Origin: Eremomyces bilateralis CBS 781.70
Taxonomy: Eukaryota; Ascomycota; Dothideomycetes; Eremomycetales; Eremomycetaceae
Assembly (NCBI RefSeq): GCF_010015585.1
Contig: NW_022985075.1
Location: forward strand, 372,001 to 436,000
Length of the DNA: 64,000 nucleotides
Direction: 5' to 3'
The translations under genes were made by a program, and so were the position numbers. The notes under the pieces are model-generated. The model made no database searches and was not told the DNA's origin. It saw only the letters and a list, made by a program, of their open reading frames with translations. Of the stretch, positions 31,566 through 43,528 are shown piece after piece (the stretch's first letter is position 1; each line of letters begins with the position of its first letter).

Positions 31566-32574
31566 CTCCTCTAACGGACGGGTTGTATTTGTTGGATTAA
31601 TACAGACGGAAGATTGCAGTGGTCGTTCGGATGAGAATCTTGCATCATCGTAAATTATATTTGCACGTGAGTTGGTATCAGGGCGAAATCTCCAATATTA
31701 ATAAATATGCTCTCAAAGTTAGCTAACTATATAATTTTGAATATTTAAAACCCAAAGATCTCCAATTTTAAATTATCCACATGCAAATAAATATTGAGGT
31801 TGCCTTGCCAATGGTGTATGGTATGCATACATACATAAAAACATCTCAAAATGCATACTATTTCATTGCCAACTGGTGCTCGTCAAGGCTCCCTGGCTAT
31901 CACCGGGTGAAGAAGTCGATATTCAAAAAATGACCTTCTGACTAGTCACTACCATGTCCAACAACCAACTATCCATACCCAGTCTTACATGAGTTGCTTA
32001 CAGTAAGGAAGGCGAAGAGTTCCAGGTTCCAGCATCTGAACCATCACGCTGAGGTTGACCCATCTTATTGGCACATCACCATCCCTATACGTACCATGCG
32101 ATGTGTTTCACCAGGAACCCCACTATCATATTAATGATTCAGGAATGAAAATTCCAGTGGCATCGTGAGATTGTTGGTGATCGTTCCTGGTCTTCGTACT
32201 ATTACAACTTACCAGGAGCCTGCAGTGAGGACCCCAACGGTTGCGTGGGGGCACCGGCATAACTTCGGTATTCCTATACCACAGCCTCAACCTTAACCTC
32301 TCTTTGAGTAAATAGAACAATCGTAAGGAAATATTAGTATTGTTCTTCCATGAAAGGGCTGCATTCCGGTGTTCAAGGTTGTCCAATATGTTCCGTTTGC
32401 GCTTTGTGTCTTAATCTGAATCTGGATCTTGTAATATGGCCGGTGTGAGCAAACACTGTGGAACATAAACTTCCACAATCCTCCCCGACTTTTAACCACC
32501 TTCTCTCACTTCCATCCTTCCCTTGGCTGTCTAGATTGGTGAAGAGAGGGAATCATCAACGCAAAGATCCAAGG
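31566..32574. other. Divergent intergenic region with AT-rich segment
   Basis: A 1-kb spacer between TCD and ICMT. About 31640-31800 is markedly AT-rich and contains a 12-bp palindrome AGTTAGCTAACT (31717-31728) and two related units (AATCTCCAATATTAA, GATCTCCAATTTTAA). No coding frame is supported. Confidence 0.55.
31663..31670. promoter_or_regulatory. CACGTG (E-box-like) element
   Basis: GCACGTGA lies 98 bp upstream of the TCD start codon. Confidence 0.4.
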
Positions 32575-33491
32575 ATGATGCGGCCACAACAGACTCCCTC
32601 CACATCCGCTGCCCCTGGACTTTCGAACTCGAGTAGAACCCGAGCCGTGCCGCAAATGGAGACCGATTCCGAAGACACCGAACTCAGTAGCAGCGACCAA
32701 CTAGGGCCCGGAGGCCCTTTGGCTATCTACTCTGATTTGCTTCCAAACGGCAAACGATCTCTCTCAGCTATTGCTCGTAATGCCTTCATCCTAGGTCTCG
32801 TCTTTGGCTGCAGCCTCTTATCGTGCATCATTCTTTTCACTCAGTCCCCATCGAACCGGTTTTGGCGCCCGTTCTTCTTCCTCTCGACACTCTCGAGTTT
32901 CCATTACCTGGAATTCTGGACGCATGCCTACGCCAATGTTCCGAACGCCGAAGTCAGCAGCTTCTTGCTCTTCACCAACGGGAAGGCGTACCAGGCCAGC
33001 CATCTGTCGGCGTTCCTGGAGACGGTCATTACGGCGTGGTTCTTTCCGGACTGGCAGGACCACTTTTCGAGACCAGCGCTGCAGATACTTGGTCTTGCTT
33101 GCGTGATAATTGGCCAGACGGTTCGCAGCGTCGCCATGGTTCAAGCGGGAACCAATTTCAACCATATTGTCCAGTCCAAAAAGAAAGAAACCCATATGTT
33201 GGTCACCTACGGCGTTTATGCATGGCTTCGACACCCGAGTTACTTCGGATTCTTTTGGTATGCGGTGGGTACGCAACTGGTCTTGGGAAACCTGCTCTGC
33301 ACCATCGCGTTTTCGGGGGTCTTGTGGGCGTTTTTCAACCACCGGATCAAGCGTGAGTTCGCCTGCCACATTCCTCTCATTCAGTTCACTAATAGTACAT
33401 AGAAGAGGAGAAATTCCTGACGAACTTTTTTGGAAAGGACTACACCGCGTACAAAGCCAGCACTCTGGTTGGCATACCGTTCATCCGATGA
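32575..33491 (+). CDS. ste14: Isoprenylcysteine carboxyl methyltransferase (ICMT, Ste14-like)
   Basis: Two exons (32575-33352, 33403-33491; intron 50 bp) give 288 residues. After a Ser/Thr-rich N-terminal tail of about 60 residues there are several membrane segments (RNAFILGLVFGCSLLSCIIL, HYLEFWTHAYAN, ALQILGLACVIIGQTVRS). The conserved cofactor-binding end reads VTYGVYAWLRHPSYFGFFWY, then EEKFLTNFFGKDYTAYK from exon 2. ICMT uses SAM to methylate the C-terminal prenylcysteine of CaaX proteins such as Ras, Rho and a-factor-like pheromones in the ER membrane. The family end (GIPFI) is reached only after splicing. The first ATG of the frame is used; an adjacent second ATG is equally possible. 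The stop lies 24 bp from the convergent gene. Confidence 0.93.
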
Positions 33492-33515
33492 CAGCCATCT
33501 CGCAAGCCCATTGGC

Positions 33516-34190
33516 TTAATATAGGAGATCTTCGTCACGTCGCCTCTTACGACCAACCTTCTTTAGGACACCAAACAAACCTTCAGAATCTCTTCGAGTG
33601 CTCCATCCACCTTGCTTGTCCAACCCAGCCATTGTCCTATCAAAGTCCTTCCATGTATTGCACTTCAAAAAATGCTTGCTCGACCCAGCAAATCCCAAAC
33701 CCCTATCCCTCAGTTCCGACTCACGTCTGTTGCCCAGTTTGCAGTTCGGTCTCGGATTAAAACGGCGGTTCGATCGGCTCGTCCTCTCGCCCTGAAAAGT
33801 ATTGAGTAATCGACTATTCACTTCCATCCGCGCCGCTGCTGTCATCAATGTCAGCCCACATCCCGCCAACCACCCTCCAGTCCTACCAATCGCATGCGAC
33901 GCGCAACGTCCGTATCCCGCCAACCGGTCATGATACCAATCCCAGACCCAAGGCGGCGGCGGCGGACCCACCCACACGGGACGAAACAGCTCTCGGGGCG
34001 GGCTGATATCGGCTGACGAATACGTGCGATGCTCCGGGCAGAAGTTCTTGACGAGGAACCGGCCCGTACCGAAATGCGGACACGGGTTCGTGGAGGAGTT
34101 CATGATGTGCCGAGACGCGCCGGAGCATCGGCCGTATGAATTTTGCTCGCATTGGCAGTACTCGTGCTTGATCCAGATTTGTCCGCACAT
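33516..34190 (-). CDS. Hypothetical Cys-rich protein
   Basis: A single 224-codon frame. The N-terminal 55 residues carry six Cys and several His residues (MCGQIWIKHEYCQCEQ, CPHFGTGRFLVKNFCPEH) and could bind metal. This start resembles other short fungal proteins that begin MCG followed by Cys/His pairs, none with known function. A Pro-rich patch (VGPPPPPWVWDW) follows, then a poorly structured basic C terminus ending KKVGRKRRRDED. The C-terminal half may be untranslated if an unrecognised intron exists. The gene is convergent with ICMT. Confidence 0.55.
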   Translation of the reverse strand: MCGQIWIKHEYCQCEQNSYGRCSGASRHIMNSSTNPCPHFGTGRFLVKNFCPEHRTYSSADISPPRELFRPVWVGPPPPPWVWDWYHDRLAGYGRCASHAIGRTGGWLAGCGLTLMTAAARMEVNSRLLNTFQGERTSRSNRRFNPRPNCKLGNRRESELRDRGLGFAGSSKHFLKCNTWKDFDRTMAGLDKQGGWSTRRDSEGLFGVLKKVGRKRRRDEDLLY

Positions 34191-34526
34191 GGTGATAGTG
34201 AGGGGTTCAGGGGCTTTGGGAAATTGGGTTGTGTTCTCCGAGTTAAGGGTGGATAACTATGTTTATGAAGCCAAGTGATAACAATGATACGGTATCCAGA
34301 GTTATATTTTCGTATGGATTGGAGCGTCTGGGTTTGCTTGTTTATGGGGAGACGGAGATGAAGGCTGGGAGGTGGGAGGTGTTGTCAACAGACTAGTCAT
34401 GTTTACAATTTACCTAAAGATACTAGAAAATAGACCACATGACAGATCGACCTCTGACTCCAACAGCAAGTTGGCTGTCGCTTTTCCTTGACCCCGTCGA
34501 TTTTGATTCTTTTACAATGACCCATT
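34191..34526. other. Intergenic region
   Basis: The presumed promoter of the Cys-rich gene and the 3' flank of TTI1; nothing else is recognised. Confidence 0.5.
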
Positions 34527-37500
34527 TTACACGACTCTGATAAAGTTCCACCGTCCATCACCCGGTGGCTCTTGAACCCGCTCCAGTTCCGGCTTGAACA
34601 CCTCATATATATGACTGTTCTCCGATCTCTGCCCCAATTGTATCATGGCTAGCCACACAGCATCGGCATTCCGTTGCTCGAAAACACTTCGAATATCTAG
34701 GTCCATCAATTGGTGCGAGAAGAGTGCTAGGGCCTCATCAAAGATATCGTCGTTGACCCGAACATTCTCAATAATGCTCAATATGAGCTTCGAAGCGCTA
34801 TCCTTGAATGACTTCATCGACTGGTCAACATATGGTTCGGGGGCTGACAAATCCGATGTACCCCTCGGCAGTGCCGCAAGGCTTTTGTCGTCTCTTCCAC
34901 TTCTGTCTGTACCTTTCCCAACTCCAGAGTTGGCTCCCACGACGGCTCCTTGCGTCTTGGTCCTGAGGACTCCAATAATCCGATGCCACTCGTCCTGTAT
35001 CCGCGACTTCACAAACTTCCCGGCATACTCGCACATCGTCCGCACGACATCAAGCGCCGCGGCGGCAACATATGGTTCTTGATCGCCGATGCGCACGACC
35101 ACAACCGGCCAGAGCGTGTTGATCAGAGGCAGGAGAGTATCCTCGTGCTTTGAGATTGCAGGCAATGTGATGGTGAGGAGTGACAGGATCGATCGTCGGA
35201 AGGGCGCGGACTGGTATGGGAGATAGTGTTGCGTCAGCTCTGATATGTTGAATAGTAGGCGGTAGGTCTTGGTCTCTGAAATTGATTTCCCGGCGTCGTC
35301 TTCTGTCCCGAGGGAAGTTGGATCGTTCTCGTCATCGCTGTGGTCTATATTGGAGGCTGAAAGATCCTTTCCCTTCGTCTCGACTATAGCATCCTCTTCT
35401 TCTGATGCCAGCCTGGCCGCCTTCTTAATACTCAGCAGCACATCTTCAAACGTGCAATCATCGATCGGATGACCACGGTGATCCTCCCCGCCTGCGGTAA
35501 TCTCCAGCTGCGGTGCCTTGACCCCTTCATCAGCAATGACCTTGATTACCGCGAACAGCAACTCCACGACGTCCGGAAAGCCATGGAAAGACTCCAGCGC
35601 TGCAAATATCGTGTCGACGACATCGTCGATAAACGGAAGTATCGACGGCCCGCACAGTCGCACCATCATCAGAAGCACCATCGGCGCGCCTGCCGAGGTC
35701 TCGAACGCGTTCAGTTTGAGGCCGACCGCGTTGACTAGATAGTCCGCGTTGGAGACGATCAGCTCGCGGACGTCGGTGTAGTTGCATGCCTCGGCGATGA
35801 TGTTGAGGCATGCTGCGGCGTGGTCTCGGAGCCCTTTGACCGGTGATCCGATCAATTGAAGCACGGGGAACAGCGCATCCACCAGGTCGAGGGAGAAGTC
35901 CTCGCCTGCCTGGTGGGCCTGTTCGGCGATACACTCAAGCGCGAGCGCCTGGAGCTGCCAGGGGGAGGAATTTGCATCGGATTCCTCCAGGATAGCTAGA
36001 GACAAAGCGTATAACTGCTCTAATGACTCGAAAGGAGAAGACTCAGATTCAATATTCAGGAACTGGGTTGTATCGGATTCGATTGCCGCACGCAGAATAT
36101 TGAGTGAGAGCCAGAACGAAGCCATCTGCTCCTCCCCAGATCCATACTCAACTGAAGCTAGAAGACCGTCCAAGTTGTTTTGCAGTAGTTCTGATGAAGG
36201 GAAACCGCTGACGAAGCTTGATATCGTCGTGAGGGCATCTTGATCGTTTGAGGAGTCTCTGAATACAGGGCTAAACACTGTCGAGCCCCGAATATGACTG
36301 GTTGGGATGCTGTCTAATGCAGCATGACCAAAGACTCCTTCTGAAATTGATGCCTTTGGCAGCGCCTTCGGAATTGATAGTAAAGTGCTCTCGAGGAGGT
36401 TGGTAATGAGTGACTGCTGCAGAATGCTTATTCCAGAGTCTGAATCAGAAAAGAGACCGATAGTGAGCTTAATAGCTTCAAGAGAGCGTAGCCGTGATAC
36501 TGGGTCTGATGTCTGTGAGAGCCTCGGAAGCGCGAGAACCCAATCGTGGGCGATCTCTTCCAAAAGTCCTGACAATTTGTCGTCGAGTAATAGGTTGCCC
36601 TTGAGTCGACTGACCAGCACGGTACTGTCATCGGTGTCGATGGATGCCAGGCAGGTCTCGAGCAGCAACCGCAACGAGTCTTGCAGTGCTGATCTGCAGT
36701 TTTCGATCAGGTCCGCACAGAGTTCTGCCACCGCGCTTCTGACCTCGCGACGCTCATGACTACGGAATTTTACAACGTTCCCGATGACAACCTTGATCTG
36801 CGATACGGCCTTGGTAGTCCATTCAGGGGACAGTTCTCGTTTGGTGTTTGGTGCCTTGGACGTTGTCATCTCCGTATGATTCGAGGCCGCTGCGAGCTCC
36901 ACAGTCTCTCCAAACATCCGGACAAGGACAAGACTAAGCAACTGGATTGACGCCACAATGACGGACGTAGTCCGCCGTCCGGTGGCCTTTGGGGCAAGTA
37001 CCTTGCTGAGTGTTGAGACTATACCAGGCAAGAACTTCGTGCCCAGGGTGACGCGATCCGGGTACATCTGAACGAAAGTATTGATAGCTGTCAAAGCTAA
37101 CCTCTGTATCTCAACCGACGGACCATCCTCAATCTGCTGGAGCACTTCAAATACCGCTTGCCCAACATGAGGAATATTCTTGGATTCCGCGATGCTTGAG
37201 CCAACCGGGCTGCTTCCCAGGGCCGAGAACGTGAGGTTGACGCATTTCAAGGTCTGACAGACCAGCTCCTCTGTGATTTTGTCGGCATTTTCCTTGTCCA
37301 TCAAAGGAGACAGACGATCAAGCAGCCGGATCGCCAGTACGGGGGGGATATTCACCCGCCATGCCGACTGGAGCAGCGCAAAGACGGATGCACATGCCAA
37401 CTCGAGGGCTCGACCCGAAACCTTGCGGAACTGGTCTAAAACATGGTCGATTGGAAAATAGACATAATCGGCAATCTTGTCGTCGACTGCCTGTGGGTCC

Positions 37501-37718
37501 TTGGAGATGATTTCTACAAGTTCGCGGTGTACTGCAGTTAAGGAAGAGACGACTGCATCCTGTATCGCTTTCGAGCTGGCAGAGGCACGTAACTCTAAGG
37601 CGGCCTGACTTAATGACACGCATGAGGGACGTAACTGATACACGGTTCCATCAGTGAAATAGTTTAAGGAACGGCGGAGGACACATACCCGCTGAAAGAC
37701 AGCTCTTGTGCGTTCCAT
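34527..37718 (-). CDS. tti1: TTI1, HEAT-repeat subunit of the TTT (Tel2-Tti1-Tti2) complex
   Basis: The frame is open for 1063 codons, but a 54-bp in-frame intron (37635-37688; GTATGT donor, CTGAT branch-like site, TATCAG acceptor) probably removes 18 codons. That joins MERTRAVFQR to LRPSCVSLSQAALELR and gives 1045 residues. The spliced N terminus and the next block (VDDKIADYVYFPIDHVLDQF, GRALELACASVFALLQSAWR) are the diagnostic start of TTI1. The rest is alpha-helical HEAT-like, with a charged low-complexity insert (ASNIDHSDDENDP). TTT is an Hsp90 co-factor that matures PIKK kinases (TOR, ATM/Tel1, ATR/Mec1). The gene is divergent from PDS5 over a 738-bp spacer. Confidence 0.92.
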   Translation of the reverse strand: MERTRAVFQRVCVLRRSLNYFTDGTVYQLRPSCVSLSQAALELRASASSKAIQDAVVSSLTAVHRELVEIISKDPQAVDDKIADYVYFPIDHVLDQFRKVSGRALELACASVFALLQSAWRVNIPPVLAIRLLDRLSPLMDKENADKITEELVCQTLKCVNLTFSALGSSPVGSSIAESKNIPHVGQAVFEVLQQIEDGPSVEIQRLALTAINTFVQMYPDRVTLGTKFLPGIVSTLSKVLAPKATGRRTTSVIVASIQLLSLVLVRMFGETVELAAASNHTEMTTSKAPNTKRELSPEWTTKAVSQIKVVIGNVVKFRSHERREVRSAVAELCADLIENCRSALQDSLRLLLETCLASIDTDDSTVLVSRLKGNLLLDDKLSGLLEEIAHDWVLALPRLSQTSDPVSRLRSLEAIKLTIGLFSDSDSGISILQQSLITNLLESTLLSIPKALPKASISEGVFGHAALDSIPTSHIRGSTVFSPVFRDSSNDQDALTTISSFVSGFPSSELLQNNLDGLLASVEYGSGEEQMASFWLSLNILRAAIESDTTQFLNIESESSPFESLEQLYALSLAILEESDANSSPWQLQALALECIAEQAHQAGEDFSLDLVDALFPVLQLIGSPVKGLRDHAAACLNIIAEACNYTDVRELIVSNADYLVNAVGLKLNAFETSAGAPMVLLMMVRLCGPSILPFIDDVVDTIFAALESFHGFPDVVELLFAVIKVIADEGVKAPQLEITAGGEDHRGHPIDDCTFEDVLLSIKKAARLASEEEDAIVETKGKDLSASNIDHSDDENDPTSLGTEDDAGKSISETKTYRLLFNISELTQHYLPYQSAPFRRSILSLLTITLPAISKHEDTLLPLINTLWPVVVVRIGDQEPYVAAAALDVVRTMCEYAGKFVKSRIQDEWHRIIGVLRTKTQGAVVGANSGVGKGTDRSGRDDKSLAALPRGTSDLSAPEPYVDQSMKSFKDSASKLILSIIENVRVNDDIFDEALALFSHQLMDLDIRSVFEQRNADAVWLAMIQLGQRSENSHIYEVFKPELERVQEPPGDGRWNFIRVV

Positions 37719-38456
37719 ACTGTGGGATTTATTTATATATTCCCGGTCTCAGATCGAGTGGGCTCTTAAAGGGCATGTTGGAGGGTTCCTTGAAGCCATG
37801 TGGATTCCTCTTGGATGACAAGTAAGCTCCGTATATTTAAGCAATTCCTATGCCTAGAAAGTGGCCATGAACAGGATTAGAAATACCCGAATGCATGTTT
37901 AACGTGTCGGGGTGTTGGACTGGTCTTAGTGGTCTATTGATGGCTTGATGCCAAAATCCATACGTTATGGAGAAGGATGTCGGATTTGGAATAGCGTGAG
38001 TGTCCGTGAGAGCTTGTCGTGTCGTGAACCCTTGAATCTTAAGTGTCGATTATCGTGTTAATCAATCCCACGTCTGGCGACATCTTACTCTGTCCAGATA
38101 TCTTACTGGATCTCTTCGAAAGAGGGGTCGAAATTCATTTTTCATGCCCAGAATCCGGAGGTCTGTTCCGAACCTGACATCTCATCGCGACATATTCATA
38201 CGTCACTTGCCCTCTCCGAACCAATGCTTAACACGAGGTGATCTCATTGTCCTGTCGCGTTAACTGGCTCGGCGCACTCCACGGCTTTTCACGAGCAAAT
38301 CCACCTCCGACTCCCAGGACGCGTTGTACTTTGTGGGACGTGACAACTTACGACTTGAAACCGATTTCGGCCCATGCCATGCACTGATCTTTGGATTTCA
38401 CCTGCTCACTCGCTTTCGACCCCCCACATCAGGAATACATCAGACGATCGTTCGAG
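37719..38456. promoter_or_regulatory. Divergent promoter region, TTI1 / PDS5
   Basis: A 738-bp spacer with no coding frame that I support. No specific element is recognised. Confidence 0.5.
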
Positions 38457-41400
38457 ATGGCTCGTGGGGACGCGCAAGGAAGCGACGCGCAAATGGATTC
38501 TCAGCAATGGGAGGGCCAGCGGGATCTACGTTTCAACGACGAGTTGTCATGGCGCGCCGGCCGAACAATTCCAGTTCGCGACCTCTTCACGCGCCTCAAA
38601 GCTCTCTCTGCGGAGCTCCGGGCGGTCGAACAACACGAGATCAACCGCGATTCTCTACTCCCGGTCGCGAAGTCGTTAGCGAGTACCAATCTGCTAAACC
38701 ACAAAGATCGCGGAATAAGAGCGTGGACGTTGTGCTGTGTGGTCGACATCTTGAGTCTATGTGCCCCTGATGCGCCGTATAGCGGAACCCAACTGAAGGT
38801 TCGACGGCTCGAACTATGCGGGAAGTTGACATGCTAAACAGTCGCAGACACTCTTCAATGCCATCATTTCGTCCATCCTCCCCGAACTCGCCAATCCAAG
38901 CAACTCCTATAACGAACAGCATGCATACGTCCTCAAATCCCTCGCCGAATACCAGACCATTGTCCTTCTTATCGATGCCGATCCTTCTAATAACCTTCTT
39001 GAAGCATGCTTCCGTGCCTGCTTCGATGTCTTGTCTGGGCCGTCGAAGTCCGATTCTGGAGAGGAGCTGTCCATCAACGTCCAGAATTATATGACTGATA
39101 TTCTCATTGCCTTGGTAAATGAGACGTCCGGGTCCCTCCCGACGGAAGTGGTGGAGATCATCCTCGCCCAATTTCTCCGAGCCGATCCATCCACGATATC
39201 TAACAATGCGCCTGCTAAAGGAAAGAAGGGCTCGGTAGTGGATACCACGCAGTCGACGTTACTGATCAAAGATGCGCCCGCAGCCTACAACATGGCCAAG
39301 AACCTCTGCAACAGTTGCGCTGGGCCCATGGCTCGGTGTGTTGGGACGTATTTCAGCACCATCATTGCCGATAACGCCTTGAGTTCGTTGCACCTAGGTT
39401 CCAATAGCGCGTCAAGATCCAAGTCCAGCAAAAGGGCGCCAGACTCGGACGACATAGACGGAGCAGGTGGCAAGCACGTTTCGGAGGAAGATCTTCAGGA
39501 GGTTCGCAAGGCCCATGGCCTAGCGCGCGAGCTATGGCGAGCCTGTCCAGATGCGCTCGTCGAAATCATTCCGCAACTTGATGCTGAGCTTCAGACGGAA
39601 GACATGCACCTCCGCCTTTATGCGACGGAGACGATAGGCGATATGGTGGCGGGCATCGGAGCCGCTGGGCCACCGACGATATCGCTCCTAAACCCTCAAG
39701 CCTATCCCTCACAGAGCCTTGCCAGCGCTGCGGATGGCCCAGAGGAGTACAACTTCCTTACCACCCCGACGTCACCGCAGTCTTTTATGTCCCATCACTA
39801 TCAAGCATTTCAAAATTTCCTCGGCCGAAGGAATGACAAAATACCTTCGATTCGCGCTGCAGCTATCACGGGTATTGGACGGATTCTGCTCACTTCAGCG
39901 GGCGGCGTTGGCCTTGCTCCAGATGATGAGCGGCAGTTGCTCAAGTGCTTTTCCGATATGCTCGTTGATGGAGACGATAAGGTTCGCCTCAGCGCGATTC
40001 GGGCAATTGAGACGTTCGATTTCAAGACCATCGTGCAGAGGCTGGGCAATAGCGGCCCGGTTGATGAGCCTGGGTCGATCCTCAACCGTTTGGCTGATCG
40101 ACTGAAGGACAAGAAACCCAATGTTCGATCCGAAGCTATGGTTCTGGTTGCAAAGATCTGGGGTGTCGCCGAGGGCGCAATTGCAGAGGGGAGCGAGCGA
40201 ATGGCCAAGCTCTTCGGATTGATGCCGTCCAAACTCTTCGAGACCTACTACATCAATGACCCTGATATCATAGCCAATGTCGATCGGTTGACGTATAACT
40301 ATTTACTACCGCTGGGATATCCTTCGATCAAGTCCAAAAGTTCAGCCGCACAAAACGGCAAATCAAAGGCGAAGAACGACCAAGCGAACGGATCGACAGA
40401 GGAGAGCCCCGACCAAATACGTACCGAGCGCTTCTTAGTACTGGTCAAAGGCCTGGAATCCAGAGCAAAGAGTGTGCTTCTGAAAAAACTAGCGTCACAG
40501 GGGAGCGCGGCCAAATACATGAATGCCTTTATCCAGCGATGCGAGCAGTACAACGGTGGTGTGACTGACGGAGACGATACCGCGATCAAGACCCAGTTGC
40601 AAATGATCATTCAGTTCTACGCGAAGACACTCCCGGAACCGTCCCGAGTCACAGACGACCTGTGGAAATTCGCCGAGATCCATGATCGGCGGTGTTACGC
40701 GCTAATCAAATTCTGCATGGATCCGGAAAGCGACTACTTGAAGGTGTCTCGGTCCATTCGTGAGATCACGAAACGAATCACCGAAGCGGCTGGTCCGAAT
40801 TCCTCTCTTCTCGATGTCCTTACCATCCTTCTCTATCGGGTCAGCGTGCTTGTCTACAACAAGAGCCACGTCCCTTCGATTATCGACTACTCCCGGAGCA
40901 ACGGCAAAGGTCTTGGACAAACCGCTCACGACATCCTCAAAGAGATATCGTCCCACACTCCCAGTATCTTCAAGGCACATGTGAAGGAGCTGTGCCAAGC
41001 CCTTGAAAGCGACGTTCCTTCGACCGATTCACCGGTGAAGCCGGGAGCCGTCGACAATCTCAAAGCCTGTTCTGGATTTGCACGGCATTTCGCAGACGAG
41101 GTCCCAAAGGACCGGAAATTTATGCAATGTCTCCTTGCCTATGCGACGTATGGCACGCCGCCAAAAGCGGCGAAGCACGCTGTCACGATCATTCTCACGA
41201 CCACGGATAAGAAGGAGCTGCTAGCCAGGGATATCTTCCAGAAGTGCACGTCAGGTTTCCAATATGGCTCGAAGCATTCTCTGTCGCGACTCGCAGCATT
41301 AAGCCAACTGATGCTTCTTGCTTCCGATAAATTGGACTCCAGTGAGGTCGACCAGATAATCAGTATCGCGATCAAAGACGTGTTGCAAAACCCAGAATCG

Positions 41401-42877
41401 GCCGAGGCGGCCGACGCAGATCCTGGTCCAGATCCAGATTGGCGAGACGTACCCGACGAAGCGTGCGAGGCAAAGATGTGGGCGTTGAAGATCCTCGTCA
41501 ATCAGTTGCAATCGTGTGAAGATGAGAAAACCATCAAGGACATTGCTGACCGCGGATTCAAAGTCCTGCATACCCTCATATCTCAGGGCCACCTCCCCAA
41601 GACAGGACCGTCGCCAAAGGCGCACCAATCGAGAATGCGACTTTTAGCCGCTCAACTCCTGTTGAAACTCACCACGGACCGACGGTTTGATGCTTACCAA
41701 GGGCTGCGCGAGTTTAACCGACTGGCTCTCGTGATTCAAGACCCTCTTCCGCAGGTGCGCAGCGGCTTCGCCAACAAGTTGATGCAATATTTGGGCCAAA
41801 CGAAACTTCCCCAGCGCTACTACACCTATACCTTCTTGCTCGCATATGAACCCGATAGAGAGATCAAGGACACCGCGACAACATGGATCCGGTCTCGTGC
41901 CGCTGCTTTTGCCAAAGCCAAAGACACGTCGATGGAGGGCACCATTGCACGAATAATCAGTCTCCTTGCGCACCACCCCGATTTCGAACCGAGCATCGAA
42001 ACACTTCGTGACTTCGTCAAATACATCCTGTTCTACCTGGAATGCGTTGCGAACGAGGACAATCTCTCCCTGATATACGCCATCGCCCAGCGTATCAAGA
42101 CCGTTCGCGACGCGATCAATCCGAAGAGCGAGAACATCTATCAGCTGTCCGACCTCGCGCAATCCGTGATCCGCCGATTCGAAGACATCAAGGGTTGGTC
42201 GATCCAAGCGTTACCAGTGAAGCCCAGCTTGCCGGCCGCCTTGTTCGCGGTTCTCCCGAGTCACCAAGTCGCGCAGGACATTGCCAACAAGCAGTACATC
42301 CCCGAAGAACTCGACGAGGAAATGGAGGACGTGGTCCGGGCCGGTCTCCGCCCGAAGAAGGTAACTCCGCACATCCCCGCTCCAGCGACTCGACTGACCT
42401 GTACAGCGCAAACACGACCGAACGGCTCAACCACCGGCCAAGCGGTCACGGGCGAGCCAGACCGCCGCCGGCGCGCCACGGGCGAAATCCGCAAAGAAAT
42501 CAGTCAAGTCGCGTCACGTTCGAAGCAGTCCGGCGTTAAAATCTGATGATTTGGAAGGGGCGGAGCGGCGGCGGAGCGGCCGTCACACGGGCACGAAGAA
42601 CTACGCTGAGTCATCTGGTGACGAGGATGGAGAGGGGAAGGGTGTAGGACCAGGGGAGGATGTTGCCATGGAGGATGAAGAGGATGAAGATGATGGAGAT
42701 GATGTTCATGAGGGAGAGGCGGAGGACCAGGATAACCAGGCTGATTCTCAGGAGAGTGAGGAGGAGGTCGTAGATGAGGATGTGGTCGAGGAGGAGGAGG
42801 TGGTCGCAGCCGAGAAAGTGGAAGAAGTTTCACCCGCAAATGTGAGGCGCTCAGCAAGGGCAGCGAGGCGAAGATAG
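38457..42877 (+). CDS. pds5: Cohesin-associated protein Pds5 (BimD/Spo76 family)
   Basis: Three exons (38457-38798, 38848-42360, 42407-42877; introns 49 and 46 bp) give 1441 residues. The N terminus (LRFNDELSWRAGRTIPVRDL, LLIDADPSNNLLEACFRACF) and the long HEAT-repeat body (DKVRLSAIRAIETFDFKTIV, KKPNVRSEAMVLVAKIWGVA) are characteristic of Pds5, the cohesin regulator of sister-chromatid cohesion and DNA repair (A. nidulans BimD). The second intron (GTAACT donor, CTGAC branch, TACAG acceptor) is needed: reading through it gives a stop at 42546, whereas splicing joins a Lys/Arg-rich tail (KRKHDRTAQPPAKRSR) to a long Asp/Glu-rich one ending NVRRSARAARRR. The basic-then-acidic tail is usual for fungal Pds5. 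It acts in the nucleus on chromatin. Confidence 0.95.
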
Positions 42878-43528
42878 AAGGACAGAGTCAAGTGAACAGG
42901 ATGATTCTAGAGCGTGTTTCATGTGATACAGTGTAGGAGCGTTCGAGCAACTGCAACGGAGTGAGGCATGGCGTTGAATGGGGGATTTGGGCCTTTCGTC
43001 CTCATTCGATCTTTATGTACTCGGACTATACGATGGTCTTTGTCCAATACGGGTTTCGTCAATATCTCTAGTTGGGTATCTGCATCTCGTTTGTGTGCCT
43101 GACGAGCGAGTCTTACATGTAACTGTCATGGAATGTGTACTTGTAGCTGCCAGGGGATATATAAGACCTGGCCCTTTATCAGCGGCATACGTTGGTCTGG
43201 TACGATTCACGAGATCAATGCTCGGATGCAGTATTCACTGGAGACCTAATTCCATGCCCTGATTATATTCCCTGACTCTATTCAGTATTGCCCGATTCCC
43301 ATAACATGAATGATCTTCGTGGCTAATTCAGTGCATTTGGTCCTCTGTTCTGATTTCTGACTAAGCATCAGCAGCTTTACGATCCCAAATCCCGTATCTG
43401 ACATACAACAGCTGAAGTTCCTCCGAGCACCACCTTAAACCACATTCATTCATTCTTGCGACCCTCCAACCGCGCGAACCATGCGTCTCCCCCCCGGCCC
43501 ATCTCTATGAACCCGGATTTCCCTCGCG
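42878..43528. other. Intergenic region between two plus-strand genes
   Basis: The pds5 3' flank and the ceg1 promoter. An out-of-frame ATG at 43507 lies 22 bp before the ceg1 start and could act as a short upstream ORF. Confidence 0.5.

Noticed and set aside
32458-32574. Longer N terminus for ICMT
   Set aside because: The extension begins with GTG, not ATG; the first ATG is at 32575.
42361-42546. Read-through C terminus of Pds5 ending at 42546
   Set aside because: A standard 46-bp intron at 42361 joins to the Lys/Arg-rich and acidic tail expected of fungal Pds5; the read-through sequence is not family-like.
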